Assembly (NCBI RefSeq): GCF_002632725.1
Contig: NZ_NJAI01000002.1
Span: forward strand, 156,640 to 220,639
Origin: Xenorhabdus hominickii
GTDB taxonomy: Bacteria > Pseudomonadota > Gammaproteobacteria > Enterobacterales > Enterobacteriaceae
Direction of reading: 5' to 3'
DNA length: 64,000 nucleotides
Shown here: one piece after another, positions 9,238-18,422 of the stretch
Layout: each line of letters begins with the position of its first letter
Numbering within the stretch: position 1 is the stretch's first letter
Program-made: the position numbers and the translations under genes
Notes under the pieces: model-generated
Told to the model about the DNA's origin: nothing
Databases searched by the model: none
Seen by the model: the letters and a program-made list of their open reading frames with translations, nothing else

Positions 9238-11493
9238 GTGACAAATCTAATTTTGCAACCGAATCATTTAACCAAAAGAACCGTGCTTTCTCTGATGATT
9301 CCGCTGATTTTGGCGGGAAACAGTGCGGCTATGGCAGGAGAAGCACAGGGAAAGGAAGATAAGATTGTCGTAACGGCAACATCGCTGGATCATGAAAGAG
9401 TAACGGAAGATTCTGGCATGTATAACACCACCTCAATGGTGACATCGACAGGTTTGAATTTGTCGGCACGTGAAACACCGCAAAGCGTTAGTGTGATGAC
9501 TAAGCAGCGTATGGTGGATGAAAATCTGGATAGTGTTAAGAGTGCCATCGACAGTATGACTGGTATGACCGTTCGTCAGGCTGACAGCGATCGCTTCACC
9601 TTTTCTTCCAGAGGGATGACGGTCAGAAATATGTTGCGTGATGGTGTACCGACTTTTTATGACATCCGTTTTAACTACGGTGATAACCTGCTGGATACCG
9701 CCATCATTGATCGTCTTGAAGTAGTTCGTGGCGCTGCGGGTTTGATGGTGGGACCAGGCACTCCATCAGCGGCGGTTAACGTGATCCGAAAGCGTCCAAC
9801 TAGTGATTTTCGGGGTGAAGCAACTCTGGGTGGTAGCTCTTGGGATAAATGGCGGACTGGCCTCGACCTTTCTGGTCCACTCGATGAAAACGGCACAGTC
9901 AGAGGGCGTTTTGTCACTGCTTATGAACGTTCCAATTCGTTTATTGATCGTGACAAACATGAAAAATACCCTTTCTACGGTATTCTTGAAGTGGATCTGA
10001 CAGAGAACACTTTGTTGAGTATCGGTACTGATTATCAAATCAACCATACCCGTGGCGGGATGTTTGGTGGGTTGCCGATTTATTTCAAAGATGGCAGCAA
10101 AACGGATTACAAACGCAGTGATAGTTATGCACCTGATTGGGCATTCTCTAAAGTACGTTCATTCTCGACTTTTACCAGCCTGCAACACAAATTTGACAAT
10201 GGCTGGAGCGTGAAAGGTACCTTTACCTATGACAGTAACGCCCTTGATCAAAAAGTATTATGGGCGACAGGCTTCCCTGAGCGTGCAACAAATGAGGGAA
10301 TGTATCCGGGCAATATGACGTTGATTGATGGTTCTCGTCGTCAGCGGAACATTGATTTACAGGCCAATGGTGTTTATGAGCTACTTGGTCGTAAGCATCA
10401 CGCCAGCTTTGGTTTGAATTACCAAAAGCAGAATTTCCAGAACGATTACTATAATGCCACTTGTATGCTTGAGACAAACCCGGATGAAAAAGATCAAGCT
10501 AAGACAGGGAAAAGAAACAACTGCCGTAACTTAGGTGACTTTACTCGATCATCATGGGGTTATAGCGAACCAACATGGAGTAAAACAAGAAATACAGGAT
10601 CTAATGGCTATATTGAGCAAACCGCAGGTTATGCTGTTACACAACTCTCTCTTGCTGATCCTGTGATATTGATCCTTGGTGGACGTGTCACCAGTTGGAA
10701 AACCCGTGGCGATAATTTTGGTACACCGCAAAATGCCAGCTATAGCGATCAATTCGTGCCATACGGTGGCTTGGTCTACAACATCACACCGGATTTCTCC
10801 GTTTATGGCAGCTATACCAAAATCTTTGATCCTGAAAGCCGTGTTGCTCGTAATAACCAACTCCTTAAACCTGTATCGGGTGAAAACTATGAGCTGGGTC
10901 TGAAAGGTGTTGCTTTGGATAACGGCCTTGATTACTCCTTGGCGCTTTTTGAGATCCACCAAAATAATTACACAACTGAAGATAACTCTGGAAAGCCAAA
11001 AGCGTCTGGAATTCCTAAAAATGCCAGAGTTTATTATGCGATCAATGGCGTAAAAACCCGGGGCTTTGAAGCGGAAGTGAGTGGTCAGATTACCGATGAC
11101 TGGCGTATTTATGCGGGTTACACTCAATTCCGTACCACCATGCCAGGTGGTAAACGTATTAATACGGATGATCCGAATCGCTTATTCAAATTGTTCACGA
11201 CTTACACTCTGCCAGGCGTAATGAACGATTTAACATTGGGTGGCGGTGTTATCTGGCAGGATAAAACGTGGAAAGAGCTTACTGGGCCTGATGGAAAAGT
11301 ACGTCAAGATGGTCAAGGCAGTTTTGCGACAGTTAACTTGATGGGACGTTATCAATTTACCCCCGATCTATCCTTAACCGTGAACCTGAATAACCTGTTC
11401 GACAAGAAATATTACACCTCATTTGGTAGTTATACTCAGTACTACTACGGTGCACCACGTAATGTTGAAGCAACACTACGTTATAAGTTCTGA
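9238..11493 (+). CDS. TonB-dependent ferric-siderophore receptor (FhuE/FauA-like)
   Basis: Outer-membrane receptor of about 751 residues. I chose the GTG at 9238, preceded by a GGGA ribosome site, over the TTG at 9163 that would run inside the upstream gene. A signal peptide ends near AAMAGEA. The TonB box follows (DKIVVTATS), then the plug (ETPQSVSVMTKQRM, DRLEVVRGAAGLMVG, PSAAVNVIRKRP) and a 22-strand type barrel ending in aromatic ...ATLRYKF. Sequence style resembles hydroxamate receptors (FhuE, FpvA, FauA). It sits between the synthetase and the ABC importer, so it should import that siderophore. Confidence 0.93.
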   Translation: MTNLILQPNHLTKRTVLSLMIPLILAGNSAAMAGEAQGKEDKIVVTATSLDHERVTEDSGMYNTTSMVTSTGLNLSARETPQSVSVMTKQRMVDENLDSVKSAIDSMTGMTVRQADSDRFTFSSRGMTVRNMLRDGVPTFYDIRFNYGDNLLDTAIIDRLEVVRGAAGLMVGPGTPSAAVNVIRKRPTSDFRGEATLGGSSWDKWRTGLDLSGPLDENGTVRGRFVTAYERSNSFIDRDKHEKYPFYGILEVDLTENTLLSIGTDYQINHTRGGMFGGLPIYFKDGSKTDYKRSDSYAPDWAFSKVRSFSTFTSLQHKFDNGWSVKGTFTYDSNALDQKVLWATGFPERATNEGMYPGNMTLIDGSRRQRNIDLQANGVYELLGRKHHASFGLNYQKQNFQNDYYNATCMLETNPDEKDQAKTGKRNNCRNLGDFTRSSWGYSEPTWSKTRNTGSNGYIEQTAGYAVTQLSLADPVILILGGRVTSWKTRGDNFGTPQNASYSDQFVPYGGLVYNITPDFSVYGSYTKIFDPESRVARNNQLLKPVSGENYELGLKGVALDNGLDYSLALFEIHQNNYTTEDNSGKPKASGIPKNARVYYAINGVKTRGFEAEVSGQITDDWRIYAGYTQFRTTMPGGKRINTDDPNRLFKLFTTYTLPGVMNDLTLGGGVIWQDKTWKELTGPDGKVRQDGQGSFATVNLMGRYQFTPDLSLTVNLNNLFDKKYYTSFGSYTQYYYGAPRNVEATLRYKF

Positions 11494-11565
11494 CTAAGAT
11501 AAATCACGGACGGCGGCGATGTATTTTCATTCAATTAAATTGCACGCAGTAAAAGGTAGTGAGTT

Positions 11566-12654
11566 ATGGTACTGACAAGAATGGTACTGAAACGTTGTAA
11601 AGTATTGGTCGCCGTACCGTTGATCCTATTGGTCAGTTTGTCGGCAGGTTGTGATAAACCAACGGCCGCAAAACATTTACTGGCTGATACAGCCGGCTAT
11701 CCCGAAGCAGTTTACCCAAAAACAATCACCACCGCGCTGGGTACGGCGGTGATTAACCAACCACCACAACGGATTGTAGCGTTGGGAACGGGTACGGAAG
11801 ATATCCTGTTGGATCTGGGTATTATCCCCGTTGGCATTGAATCACATCGCTGGGGCGGTGATGCAGAGGGATATTTGCCGTGGTTCAGGGAGGAGATAGA
11901 ACAGCGTGGAGCAATGCTACCTGCCATAATCGAAATGTACCCTGAATTGGATATTGAAAAGATTATCAAGTTGAAACCGGATTTAATTCTGGCGACACAA
12001 TCAGGAATTACACGGGAAAATTATGAGCACCTATCCCATTTTGTACCGGTAATTGCTTACCCAGAAAAACCGTGGCAGACAACACCACGACAACAAATTG
12101 CGCTGGTGGCGCGAGCGTTGGGCAAAATAGAACCGGGTGAAAAACTCATTGCTGAACTGGATACTCTTCTGACACAGACGGGCAGTACCATTCCTAATAT
12201 TGCGCATTATCGCTTCGCCTATATAAAAGCAGGGACGACCAGTAACACCTTATCGATTTACGTCAAAGACGATCCGCGTGTTGATACATTGGTGCATCTT
12301 GGTTTGTCTTTATTACCACTGGCTGACACGCTGACAGCACCTTTTGGCAGCTTTGCTTCCAATATTGGTCTGGAAAATGCTGATTTGCTTAATGGAGCAG
12401 ATATTCTGGTTACTTGGTATACCAGCGAAAAAGAGCGTCAACAGACTGAAACCCAACCTTTATTCCGATCAATACGCGCAGTACATCAAGGAGGATATAT
12501 TCCGTTGACCGATCAGTCAATCGTGATGTCCATGTCCTATGGCTCGCCACTCAGCTTACGTTGGGGATTGCCAAGGTTTATGCCCTTATTGAAACAGGAA
12601 TTGTTGAGACAGGAATTGCTGAAGCAGGAGATAGCAAAACATTATGAACCCTAA
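11566..12654 (+). CDS. Siderophore-binding lipoprotein of an ABC importer (FecB/FhuD-like)
   Basis: 362 residues. Basic N-terminus and hydrophobic segment end in a lipobox LSAGC near residue 29, so the mature protein is membrane-anchored. The body is a class III periplasmic binding fold (PPQRIVALGTGTEDILLDLGI, then IEKIIKLKPDLIL). An AAGGTAGTGAG ribosome site precedes 11566. The C-terminus carries three near-repeats of (L)LKQELL-type sequence and overlaps the permease start by 11 bases. It should deliver the ferric siderophore to the two permeases downstream. Confidence 0.9.
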   Translation: MVLTRMVLKRCKVLVAVPLILLVSLSAGCDKPTAAKHLLADTAGYPEAVYPKTITTALGTAVINQPPQRIVALGTGTEDILLDLGIIPVGIESHRWGGDAEGYLPWFREEIEQRGAMLPAIIEMYPELDIEKIIKLKPDLILATQSGITRENYEHLSHFVPVIAYPEKPWQTTPRQQIALVARALGKIEPGEKLIAELDTLLTQTGSTIPNIAHYRFAYIKAGTTSNTLSIYVKDDPRVDTLVHLGLSLLPLADTLTAPFGSFASNIGLENADLLNGADILVTWYTSEKERQQTETQPLFRSIRAVHQGGYIPLTDQSIVMSMSYGSPLSLRWGLPRFMPLLKQELLRQELLKQEIAKHYEP

Positions 12655-13651
12655 ACGGCGGATTGCCCTTATTTTGGGGTTGATGTTTATGGTTGTGCTG
12701 ACCGGTGTTTGTATTGCTGCCAGCTTAAGTTTGGGATCAAAATCATTGCCGTTGTTAGCAATCTGGCAACATTACTGGTTGGAAGATAGTGGAAGTTATT
12801 ACGATTTAGTCATCAATACCCGTGAGCCGCGCACACTGATTGGTTTAATGGCAGGGGCGGCATTGGCATTGGCAGGCGCTGTAACACAAGGATTATTGCG
12901 CAATCCCTTGGGTGATCCTGGTTTACTGGGGGTTAATGCGGGAGCGGCGGCTACGGTAGTCTGTTTTTCCTTTATTCCTGTTTTGGACGGAATGCCGCGA
13001 TTCTGGACTGCGTTTATTGGTGCAAGCTTGTCTACGCTTTTGTTCTACCTACTTAGTGGTGGATCACGCAATACCAATCCGACTCGTTTAGTATTGACGG
13101 GTGCCGCCATCAATACCTGTCTGTTCGCGCTGGTACAAGGTGTCATTCTGCTGAACCCACAGGTGATGGATAGTTATCGTTTTTGGACGATAGGTTCATT
13201 GAGCACTATGTCATTAAGTGAAGCCAGTTCATTGATCCCTTATTTGCTGGTGGCTGTGATACTGACGCTTTCTTTGAGCATCTCTCTGAATGTGATGTTT
13301 TTTGGTGAAGGAATAGCCGGTTCACTCGGTGCTAATGTTGCCCGTACCCGAGTATTGTCTCTGCTGAGTGCCACAATGCTGGCAGCTTGCGCGACGGCAA
13401 TGGCTGGCCCTATTGCATTTGTTGGTCTGGCTGCGCCACATCTTATGCGAGCATTAGTTGGCAGCGATTTTCGCTGGTTGTTGCCTTACTGCCTGTTTGC
13501 CGGAGCTTGTTTGTTGCTGATATCAGATATCGTTGCCCGGTTGCTGATAGCACCAGAAGAAATCATGGTTGGCATTATTACGGCGAGTATTGGCGCTCCT
13601 TTGCTTTATTGGGTCGCAAAAAGTCGTTCACAAAGAATAATGGCGGAGTAA
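12644..13651 (+). CDS. Iron-siderophore ABC permease, FecCD family (first)
   Basis: 335 residues, about nine or ten membrane segments. Family motifs are visible: REPRTLIGLMAGAALALAGA, QGLLRNPLGDPGLLGVNAGA and GPIAFVGLAAPHLMRALVG, the last being the loop that contacts the ATPase. It overlaps the end of the binding-protein gene, so translation is probably coupled. It should form a heterodimeric channel with the next gene product. Confidence 0.93.
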   Translation: MNPKRRIALILGLMFMVVLTGVCIAASLSLGSKSLPLLAIWQHYWLEDSGSYYDLVINTREPRTLIGLMAGAALALAGAVTQGLLRNPLGDPGLLGVNAGAAATVVCFSFIPVLDGMPRFWTAFIGASLSTLLFYLLSGGSRNTNPTRLVLTGAAINTCLFALVQGVILLNPQVMDSYRFWTIGSLSTMSLSEASSLIPYLLVAVILTLSLSISLNVMFFGEGIAGSLGANVARTRVLSLLSATMLAACATAMAGPIAFVGLAAPHLMRALVGSDFRWLLPYCLFAGACLLLISDIVARLLIAPEEIMVGIITASIGAPLLYWVAKSRSQRIMAE

Positions 13652-13654
13652 ACC

Positions 13655-14698
13655 ATGACATTGATTCATCCGTCTGGGCAGTCAAAAACCAAAACATTCA
13701 AGCTGGGAAATACTGTTTTGATCGCACCTTCGTGGCAGGTGGGCAGGATAATCTTGTCTATGTTACTACTGCTGACGTTGCTTTTTTACCTATCTTTATC
13801 ACTGGGTAGAGAGGGAATGGATAACCCTTTTTTACAGATAGAAACGCCTTATCAGGAATTCATCCTAATGAATATCCGTTTACCGAGAGCGTTAGTGGCA
13901 ATTGGTACAGGCATGACATTGGCACTTTCTGGTTGTTTGTTCCAGCTCACGACCCGCAATGCACTTGGTAGCCCAGATATTATCGGCGTTAACGGTGGGG
14001 CGGCAGTGGGGATTGTGGTCGCAATGGTTGTTTGGCCGGAGGTATTGCCTGTTCCATTGGGAGCACTGTTGGGAGCCATTTTTGCTGTATTGTTGGTATA
14101 TCTCGGAAATGGCGCGGGCATTGGCAAAATGCAAGCTAGCAAGATCATTATTTCGGGCATTGCAATTGCGGCGCTGTGTATGGCATTTGTTGATTTTGCT
14201 ATTTCAAATGTTCGCCTTGAGCAGGCGTTGCAGTTGAGGTCATTACTAAGAGGTAGCCTGGCTAGTCAAAGTTGGCAAAATGTGGCGTTGATCAGCGGAA
14301 TGGCGATTTTCATTCCTGTTTTGTTCTGGCTGGGCAGGCAATTGAACTACACACATTTTGGGGAAGATATAGCTAGTACGCTTGGTGTACCTGTGCGGTT
14401 TATTCAGATTGCCAGTGTATCATTGGCGGTGACTTTTGCCTCTATGTCAGTGTTGGTTGTGGGGCCGGTAGCGTTCATTGCTTTGTCTGCCCCGCAAATC
14501 GCACGTCGGTTGGTCAGAAACAGGGGGAGTGCCTTATTTTGTACGGCGTTGGTAGGCGCTCTGCTGATGTTGGCTTCTGACTTAATAACTTTGATATTAC
14601 CCACCTCAGCCCGTTTGCCGGTAGGTGTGATTACAGCTGTGGTTGGTGGAATTTATTTGATGTATTTACTGTATGCCGAATTAAGGAGAACACGATAA
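13655..14698 (+). CDS. Iron-siderophore ABC permease, FecCD family (second)
   Basis: 347 residues, multi-spanning. Motifs: NIRLPRALVAIGTGMTLALSG, TRNALGSPDIIGVNGGAAVG and GPVAFIALSAPQIARRLV. It starts four bases after the first permease stops, and its own stop overlaps the ATPase start (TAATG). It is the FecD/FepG-type partner in the importer. Confidence 0.93.
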   Translation: MTLIHPSGQSKTKTFKLGNTVLIAPSWQVGRIILSMLLLLTLLFYLSLSLGREGMDNPFLQIETPYQEFILMNIRLPRALVAIGTGMTLALSGCLFQLTTRNALGSPDIIGVNGGAAVGIVVAMVVWPEVLPVPLGALLGAIFAVLLVYLGNGAGIGKMQASKIIISGIAIAALCMAFVDFAISNVRLEQALQLRSLLRGSLASQSWQNVALISGMAIFIPVLFWLGRQLNYTHFGEDIASTLGVPVRFIQIASVSLAVTFASMSVLVVGPVAFIALSAPQIARRLVRNRGSALFCTALVGALLMLASDLITLILPTSARLPVGVITAVVGGIYLMYLLYAELRRTR

Positions 14699-15513
14699 TG
14701 CCATCGGATGCTGATACCCCAATGGTCACTTCACGACTGAAAGCTCATAATCTTTCACTGGCATACGGTAAAAGAATAATTATTGACGGTGTAAACCTCG
14801 CTATCCACGATGGTGAACTTACTGTCATTATTGGCCCTAACGGATGTGGAAAATCAACACTGTTGCGTGCTATCAGTCGCAGTATGCAGCCCAAAGGTGG
14901 AGAGGTTTTGCTGGATGAAACCAATATTCATCGTTATAAGCCTAAAGTGGTTGCCCGCGAACTATCCTTGTTGACACAAGGCGCAGCAGTTACTGAGGCA
15001 CTGACAATCTATGATTTGGTTTCCCGCGGGCGTTACCCTTATCAATCTTTTTTACGCCAATGGTCGGAGGAAGATGAAAATGTGGTTAATGACGCGTTGA
15101 AGGCGGTGGATTTATGGGATTTATCCCAGAAGTTGGTGAGTGAATTGTCGGGAGGTCAACGTCAGAGAGCATGGTTCGCCATGACATTGGCACAACAGAC
15201 TCCGATTATTCTGTTGGATGAACCGACCACCTATTTAGATATTTCCCACCAGATTGAAGTGCTTGACCTCTGCCAGCAGTTACATCGGCAAGGTAAAACT
15301 CTGGTGTTGGTTTTACATGATATCAATTTAGCTCTGCGTTATGCCTCGCGCTTAATCATGATGAAAAATGGGCAGGTGTATTCTGAAGGCATCCCGGAAG
15401 AAATTGTAACAGTACAGAATATTGCTGATGTATTTGGCTTGGCATGCCGAATTATTCGTGATCCCGAGTCTAACAAGCCATTGATTATTCCTAAATATAA
15501 AACAAATGAATAA
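14698..15513 (+). CDS. Iron-siderophore ABC transporter ATPase
   Basis: 271 residues of the FecE/FepC family. Walker A IGPNGCGKSTLLRAISR (residues ~44-60), Q-loop LLTQGA, signature LSGGQRQRAW, Walker B IILLDEPTTYLDI and the H-loop VLHDINLALRYA are all intact. It powers the importer made by the two genes before it, with which it is translationally coupled. Confidence 0.95.
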   Translation: MPSDADTPMVTSRLKAHNLSLAYGKRIIIDGVNLAIHDGELTVIIGPNGCGKSTLLRAISRSMQPKGGEVLLDETNIHRYKPKVVARELSLLTQGAAVTEALTIYDLVSRGRYPYQSFLRQWSEEDENVVNDALKAVDLWDLSQKLVSELSGGQRQRAWFAMTLAQQTPIILLDEPTTYLDISHQIEVLDLCQQLHRQGKTLVLVLHDINLALRYASRLIMMKNGQVYSEGIPEEIVTVQNIADVFGLACRIIRDPESNKPLIIPKYKTNE

Positions 15514-15556
15514 TGGGTCTATCTGTGATTTAGAATCGATACTAGGAGAGTGCATA

Positions 15557-16324
15557 ATGACAAATAAAAATAATCATGACTCCATGAAATTAACAACTGA
15601 AATATCTGTTGATGATATCATGCACTTATTTGATGGCGCATTTAGCCATTTTAGTTCATCAGTAAAAATAAACTCAAAAAATGTTCCGTTAGAGAGTATG
15701 ACATTTTACCAATGGTCTAATGAGAAAGAATTTTCATTATTAATGCAGCGTTATCAAGATTCATATTATAGCCATAAAGAACTGAAGCCAAATCAGAAAG
15801 GACTTTATTCTTTATGGGCACAATGGTATTTTGGTTTAATTGTTCCACCGATGATGTTAATGTTATTGGAATATCCTCAGGCGGTTAATACCGATTATAA
15901 TCTTTTTCAAGTAGAGTTTCATGAAACTGGCAGACCAAATGTTGTTTATTATCAGTTAACGTGGTTGGACGAATCAATATCTTTATTGGAACGCTATCAT
16001 TCTATGCTGGATCGACACATTATTCCCGTATGTGAGAAAATCGAATCTTATCGTGGAATAAATGGGCGTTTGCTATGGAATAACATTGGTTATGTTATGC
16101 ATTGGTATTTAAATAATTTCAAGGAAAGAATGGATGCTGCGCAATATGACGAATTAATCCAAAATCTTTTCTTTGAGCAGACATTACCTGATGGTAGGGA
16201 TAATCCGCTTTATCGTACAGTGATTCTTAAAAACAATACCATACAGCGCCGTTGTTGCTGTCAAAGAAATAAGCTCCCAGAAGTAGGTAATTGTCACGAT
16301 TGCCCTCTTGAATCTACTGCATAA
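15557..16324 (+). CDS. FhuF-like siderophore-iron reductase (2Fe-2S)
   Basis: 255 residues when started at the ATG at 15557, which follows a clear AGGAGAG ribosome site; an upstream ATG at 15506 would overlap the ATPase gene. The C-terminus has two adjacent Cys, ten residues, Cys, two residues, Cys (CCQRNKLPEVGNCHDC), the CC-x10-C-x2-C iron-sulfur signature of E. coli FhuF. Such proteins release iron from ferric hydroxamates in the cytoplasm by reduction. Its place right after the importer fits this role. Confidence 0.88.
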   Translation: MTNKNNHDSMKLTTEISVDDIMHLFDGAFSHFSSSVKINSKNVPLESMTFYQWSNEKEFSLLMQRYQDSYYSHKELKPNQKGLYSLWAQWYFGLIVPPMMLMLLEYPQAVNTDYNLFQVEFHETGRPNVVYYQLTWLDESISLLERYHSMLDRHIIPVCEKIESYRGINGRLLWNNIGYVMHWYLNNFKERMDAAQYDELIQNLFFEQTLPDGRDNPLYRTVILKNNTIQRRCCCQRNKLPEVGNCHDCPLESTA

Positions 16325-16490
16325 TTAGCACAAATTAAATTTATCTATTTACTACAAAAATAAAAAATCATCATGGATTGATTATATTACATTTCGTCAT
16401 CTTTAGTAGTTGATGGAGATGTTTAATATTATTTAAAAATAATGCAGAGCAATTAACTAAGATAATTTATATAAAGGTTAAGGATATATA

Positions 16491-17390
16491 ATGCCTGAAG
16501 AAGTTCAAACTATTGCTGAACCATTGGCGAAAAATACACCTTTAATGGGAAATGGTCATTTAGAAAGCAGTCATTTTTATCAGTATTTATTTAATGGAGA
16601 TAATGCTGATCGTTATTTAGAAAATGCGAGCGAGGTTATTGTCAAGATAAAAGGAATATTACAGAAAACAGATAAACCGTTTAGTGGTGTATTACCCAAT
16701 GAACTATCGCCATTATTTTCAAGTATAAATCTAGATAATCCATTAGACTCTTGGGATCTTGCATTGGATGAATTACAGCACCTTTATATTAAGGATGCTG
16801 TTTATTTTCATCATCCCAAATATGTAGCTCACCTTAATTGTCCGCTTGTGCTACCAGCCGTGATCGCGGAAACCATCATTGGGGCTATCAATTCATCAGT
16901 AGATACATGGGATCAGAGTGCTGGCGGGACATTGATAGAACAGAAAATTCTTGATTGGACGTTGGATAAGATAGGGTTAGGTAAAGAAGCAGATGGAATA
17001 TTTACCAGCGGTGGAACCCAATCAAATCTCATGGCCATGCTATTGGCACGGGATTGGTTTTGCCATCAACGCAACCCGGAGCATAAAAATCAATTGCAGG
17101 GTTTGCCGGCTGATTTTTATAAATTACGCGTATTCACTTCATCTGTCAGCCATTTCAGTACTCAGAAAGCGGCTGCGATACTGGGATTGGGTTATGACTC
17201 TGTTATTACGATTCCCTATGATCATAAATTCTGCATGTCAGCTCAGGCGTTGGAAGCCAGTATCAAACAGTGCATTGAGGAAGGGAACATTCCTTTCGCT
17301 ATCGTAGCAACGGCGGGCACAACGGATTTTGGCAGTATCGATCCATTATGTCATTTTCAGAAGGCGACTGCACCAATTGATAGGGCTTAG
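16491..17390 (+). pseudogene. PLP-dependent decarboxylase (DesA/Ddc type), truncated by a transposon end
   Basis: The first 286 codons match group II PLP decarboxylases, which make the diamine precursor of hydroxamate siderophores from lysine or ornithine, or act on diaminobutyrate. Visible motifs are YFHHPKYVAHLNCPL, INSSVDTWDQSAGGTLIE, FTSGGTQSNLMAMLLAR and ATAGTTDFGSIDPL. At 17349 the frame runs into a Tn402-like terminal repeat and stops after 14 foreign codons. The HxK lysine that binds PLP, and the whole small domain, lie beyond this point and are missing. The product should be inactive. Confidence 0.85.
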
Positions 17391-17506
17391 AGCCCTGTGT
17401 GCATATGACTTCCGATAAAATAATGTCAGAAGTCGGTTGCACTAAACGTAATTATGCTCAGTACTCGTATGCACTGAAATATGTAATTTGAAGTAGTCAA
17501 CTGCAC
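17349..17506 (+). repeat. Left terminal region, copy 1, of the Tn402-like element
   Basis: Contains the intact 25-bp end at 17349, a direct and an inverted 19-bp subterminal repeat, and a degenerate 25-bp end at 17482. The first ~130 bases match 18423-18556 at roughly 85% by eye. Confidence 0.75.
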
Positions 17507-17592
17507 GAAATATTTCATAACAAAACTATATAGTATAGAATTAGGTATTGATTAAAAATGTGGATCAACTAATTAAAAAGAGGTGAAGTTAA

Positions 17593-18135
17593 ATGGATAT
17601 TAAACTGTCTGGAAGACTGCTGCTTTTGGCTGGATTATTTTTTTCTGCAACCGCTATGGCGATGCCAACACAAAACGACGAGGTGGCTTCATTGATTAAT
17701 CAGCGTTTGTCTTACATGAAGGATGTAGCAGGATACAAAGCGAACAATCATCTTGCCATTGAAGATTTACGTCAGGAAGCCAAAGTATTATCCAGCTCAG
17801 TGCTCGAGGCAGAAAAGTTGGGGTTAGATGGTGAGTCGGTAAAACCCTTCATACAAGCGCAGATGGATGCTGCCAAGGCGATTCAATATCGCTACCGTGC
17901 TGACTGGCTATCTGTACCGGAAAAAGGTTGGCAACCTGAGCCACTGGAACAGGTAAGATCAAAACTTAGCGTCTTAAACACCGACATTCTTACTGATGTC
18001 AGTACGAGATTAACAAAGGGTGATCTATTTACCGACAAAACGGCCTTTACTAAAGTACTTGACCAAACTCACTTAAAAGATGGCGATAAAGAACGCCTAT
18101 GGTCTTCAATGAAACAAATCACTTTGAAAAAGTAG
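17593..18135 (+). CDS. aroQ: Exported chorismate mutase, AroQ-gamma class
   Basis: 180 residues. A signal peptide ends at ATAMA (residue 23), so the enzyme should act in the periplasm or be secreted. The all-helical fold shows the family pattern LINQRLSYMKDVAGYKANN...IEDLRQEAKVL; Arg38, Lys49, Arg60 and Glu62 are plausible active-site residues. It converts chorismate to prephenate. GAGGTGAA precedes the start. Secreted AroQ-gamma enzymes occur in Salmonella, Erwinia and Mycobacterium, where their purpose is debated. Here the gene stands alone between Tn402-like ends, inside a broken siderophore gene, which suggests transfer. Confidence 0.88.
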   Translation: MDIKLSGRLLLLAGLFFSATAMAMPTQNDEVASLINQRLSYMKDVAGYKANNHLAIEDLRQEAKVLSSSVLEAEKLGLDGESVKPFIQAQMDAAKAIQYRYRADWLSVPEKGWQPEPLEQVRSKLSVLNTDILTDVSTRLTKGDLFTDKTAFTKVLDQTHLKDGDKERLWSSMKQITLKK

Positions 18136-18139
18136 TTCG

Positions 18140-18422
18140 CATAAACCATAGACATATCCCACTAACCAACAGGCCTGCTTATTTAATCCCCGGTTTTTCT
18201 TTGATAATCCCGGATACCTTATCATCCCGGAGCTGACTTCTGCCTGTAGATTTTCATTTATTGTGGGTTTGTGAAAATGGAATGCGGGTCGGCATGGATA
18301 AATGCAGGGTCATTTGCAGGTATTGTGGGTTTGAGGCAGTGGCTGGTTGCAGTTAATCTGGGTTGAAAATCAGGGGTAAATGCAGGTTTGTGAATTTATA
18401 AACGCGGGTTAAGTTACCTTGT
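18140..18422 (+). other. Gene-free spacer with short G-rich repeats
   Basis: No credible frame. The 12-mer ATTGTGGGTTTG occurs at 18260-18271 and 18322-18333, and GGTTTGTGAA occurs near 18267 and 18385, among several GCGGGT/GCAGGT words. The base pattern differs from the AT-rich flanks. No function can be assigned. Confidence 0.5.

Noticed and set aside
10552-11127. 191-codon open frame on minus
   Set aside because: Antisense to the TonB receptor barrel; no recognisable domain.
13387-13809. 140-codon open frame on plus across the two permease genes
   Set aside because: Overlaps both conserved FecCD genes in another frame.
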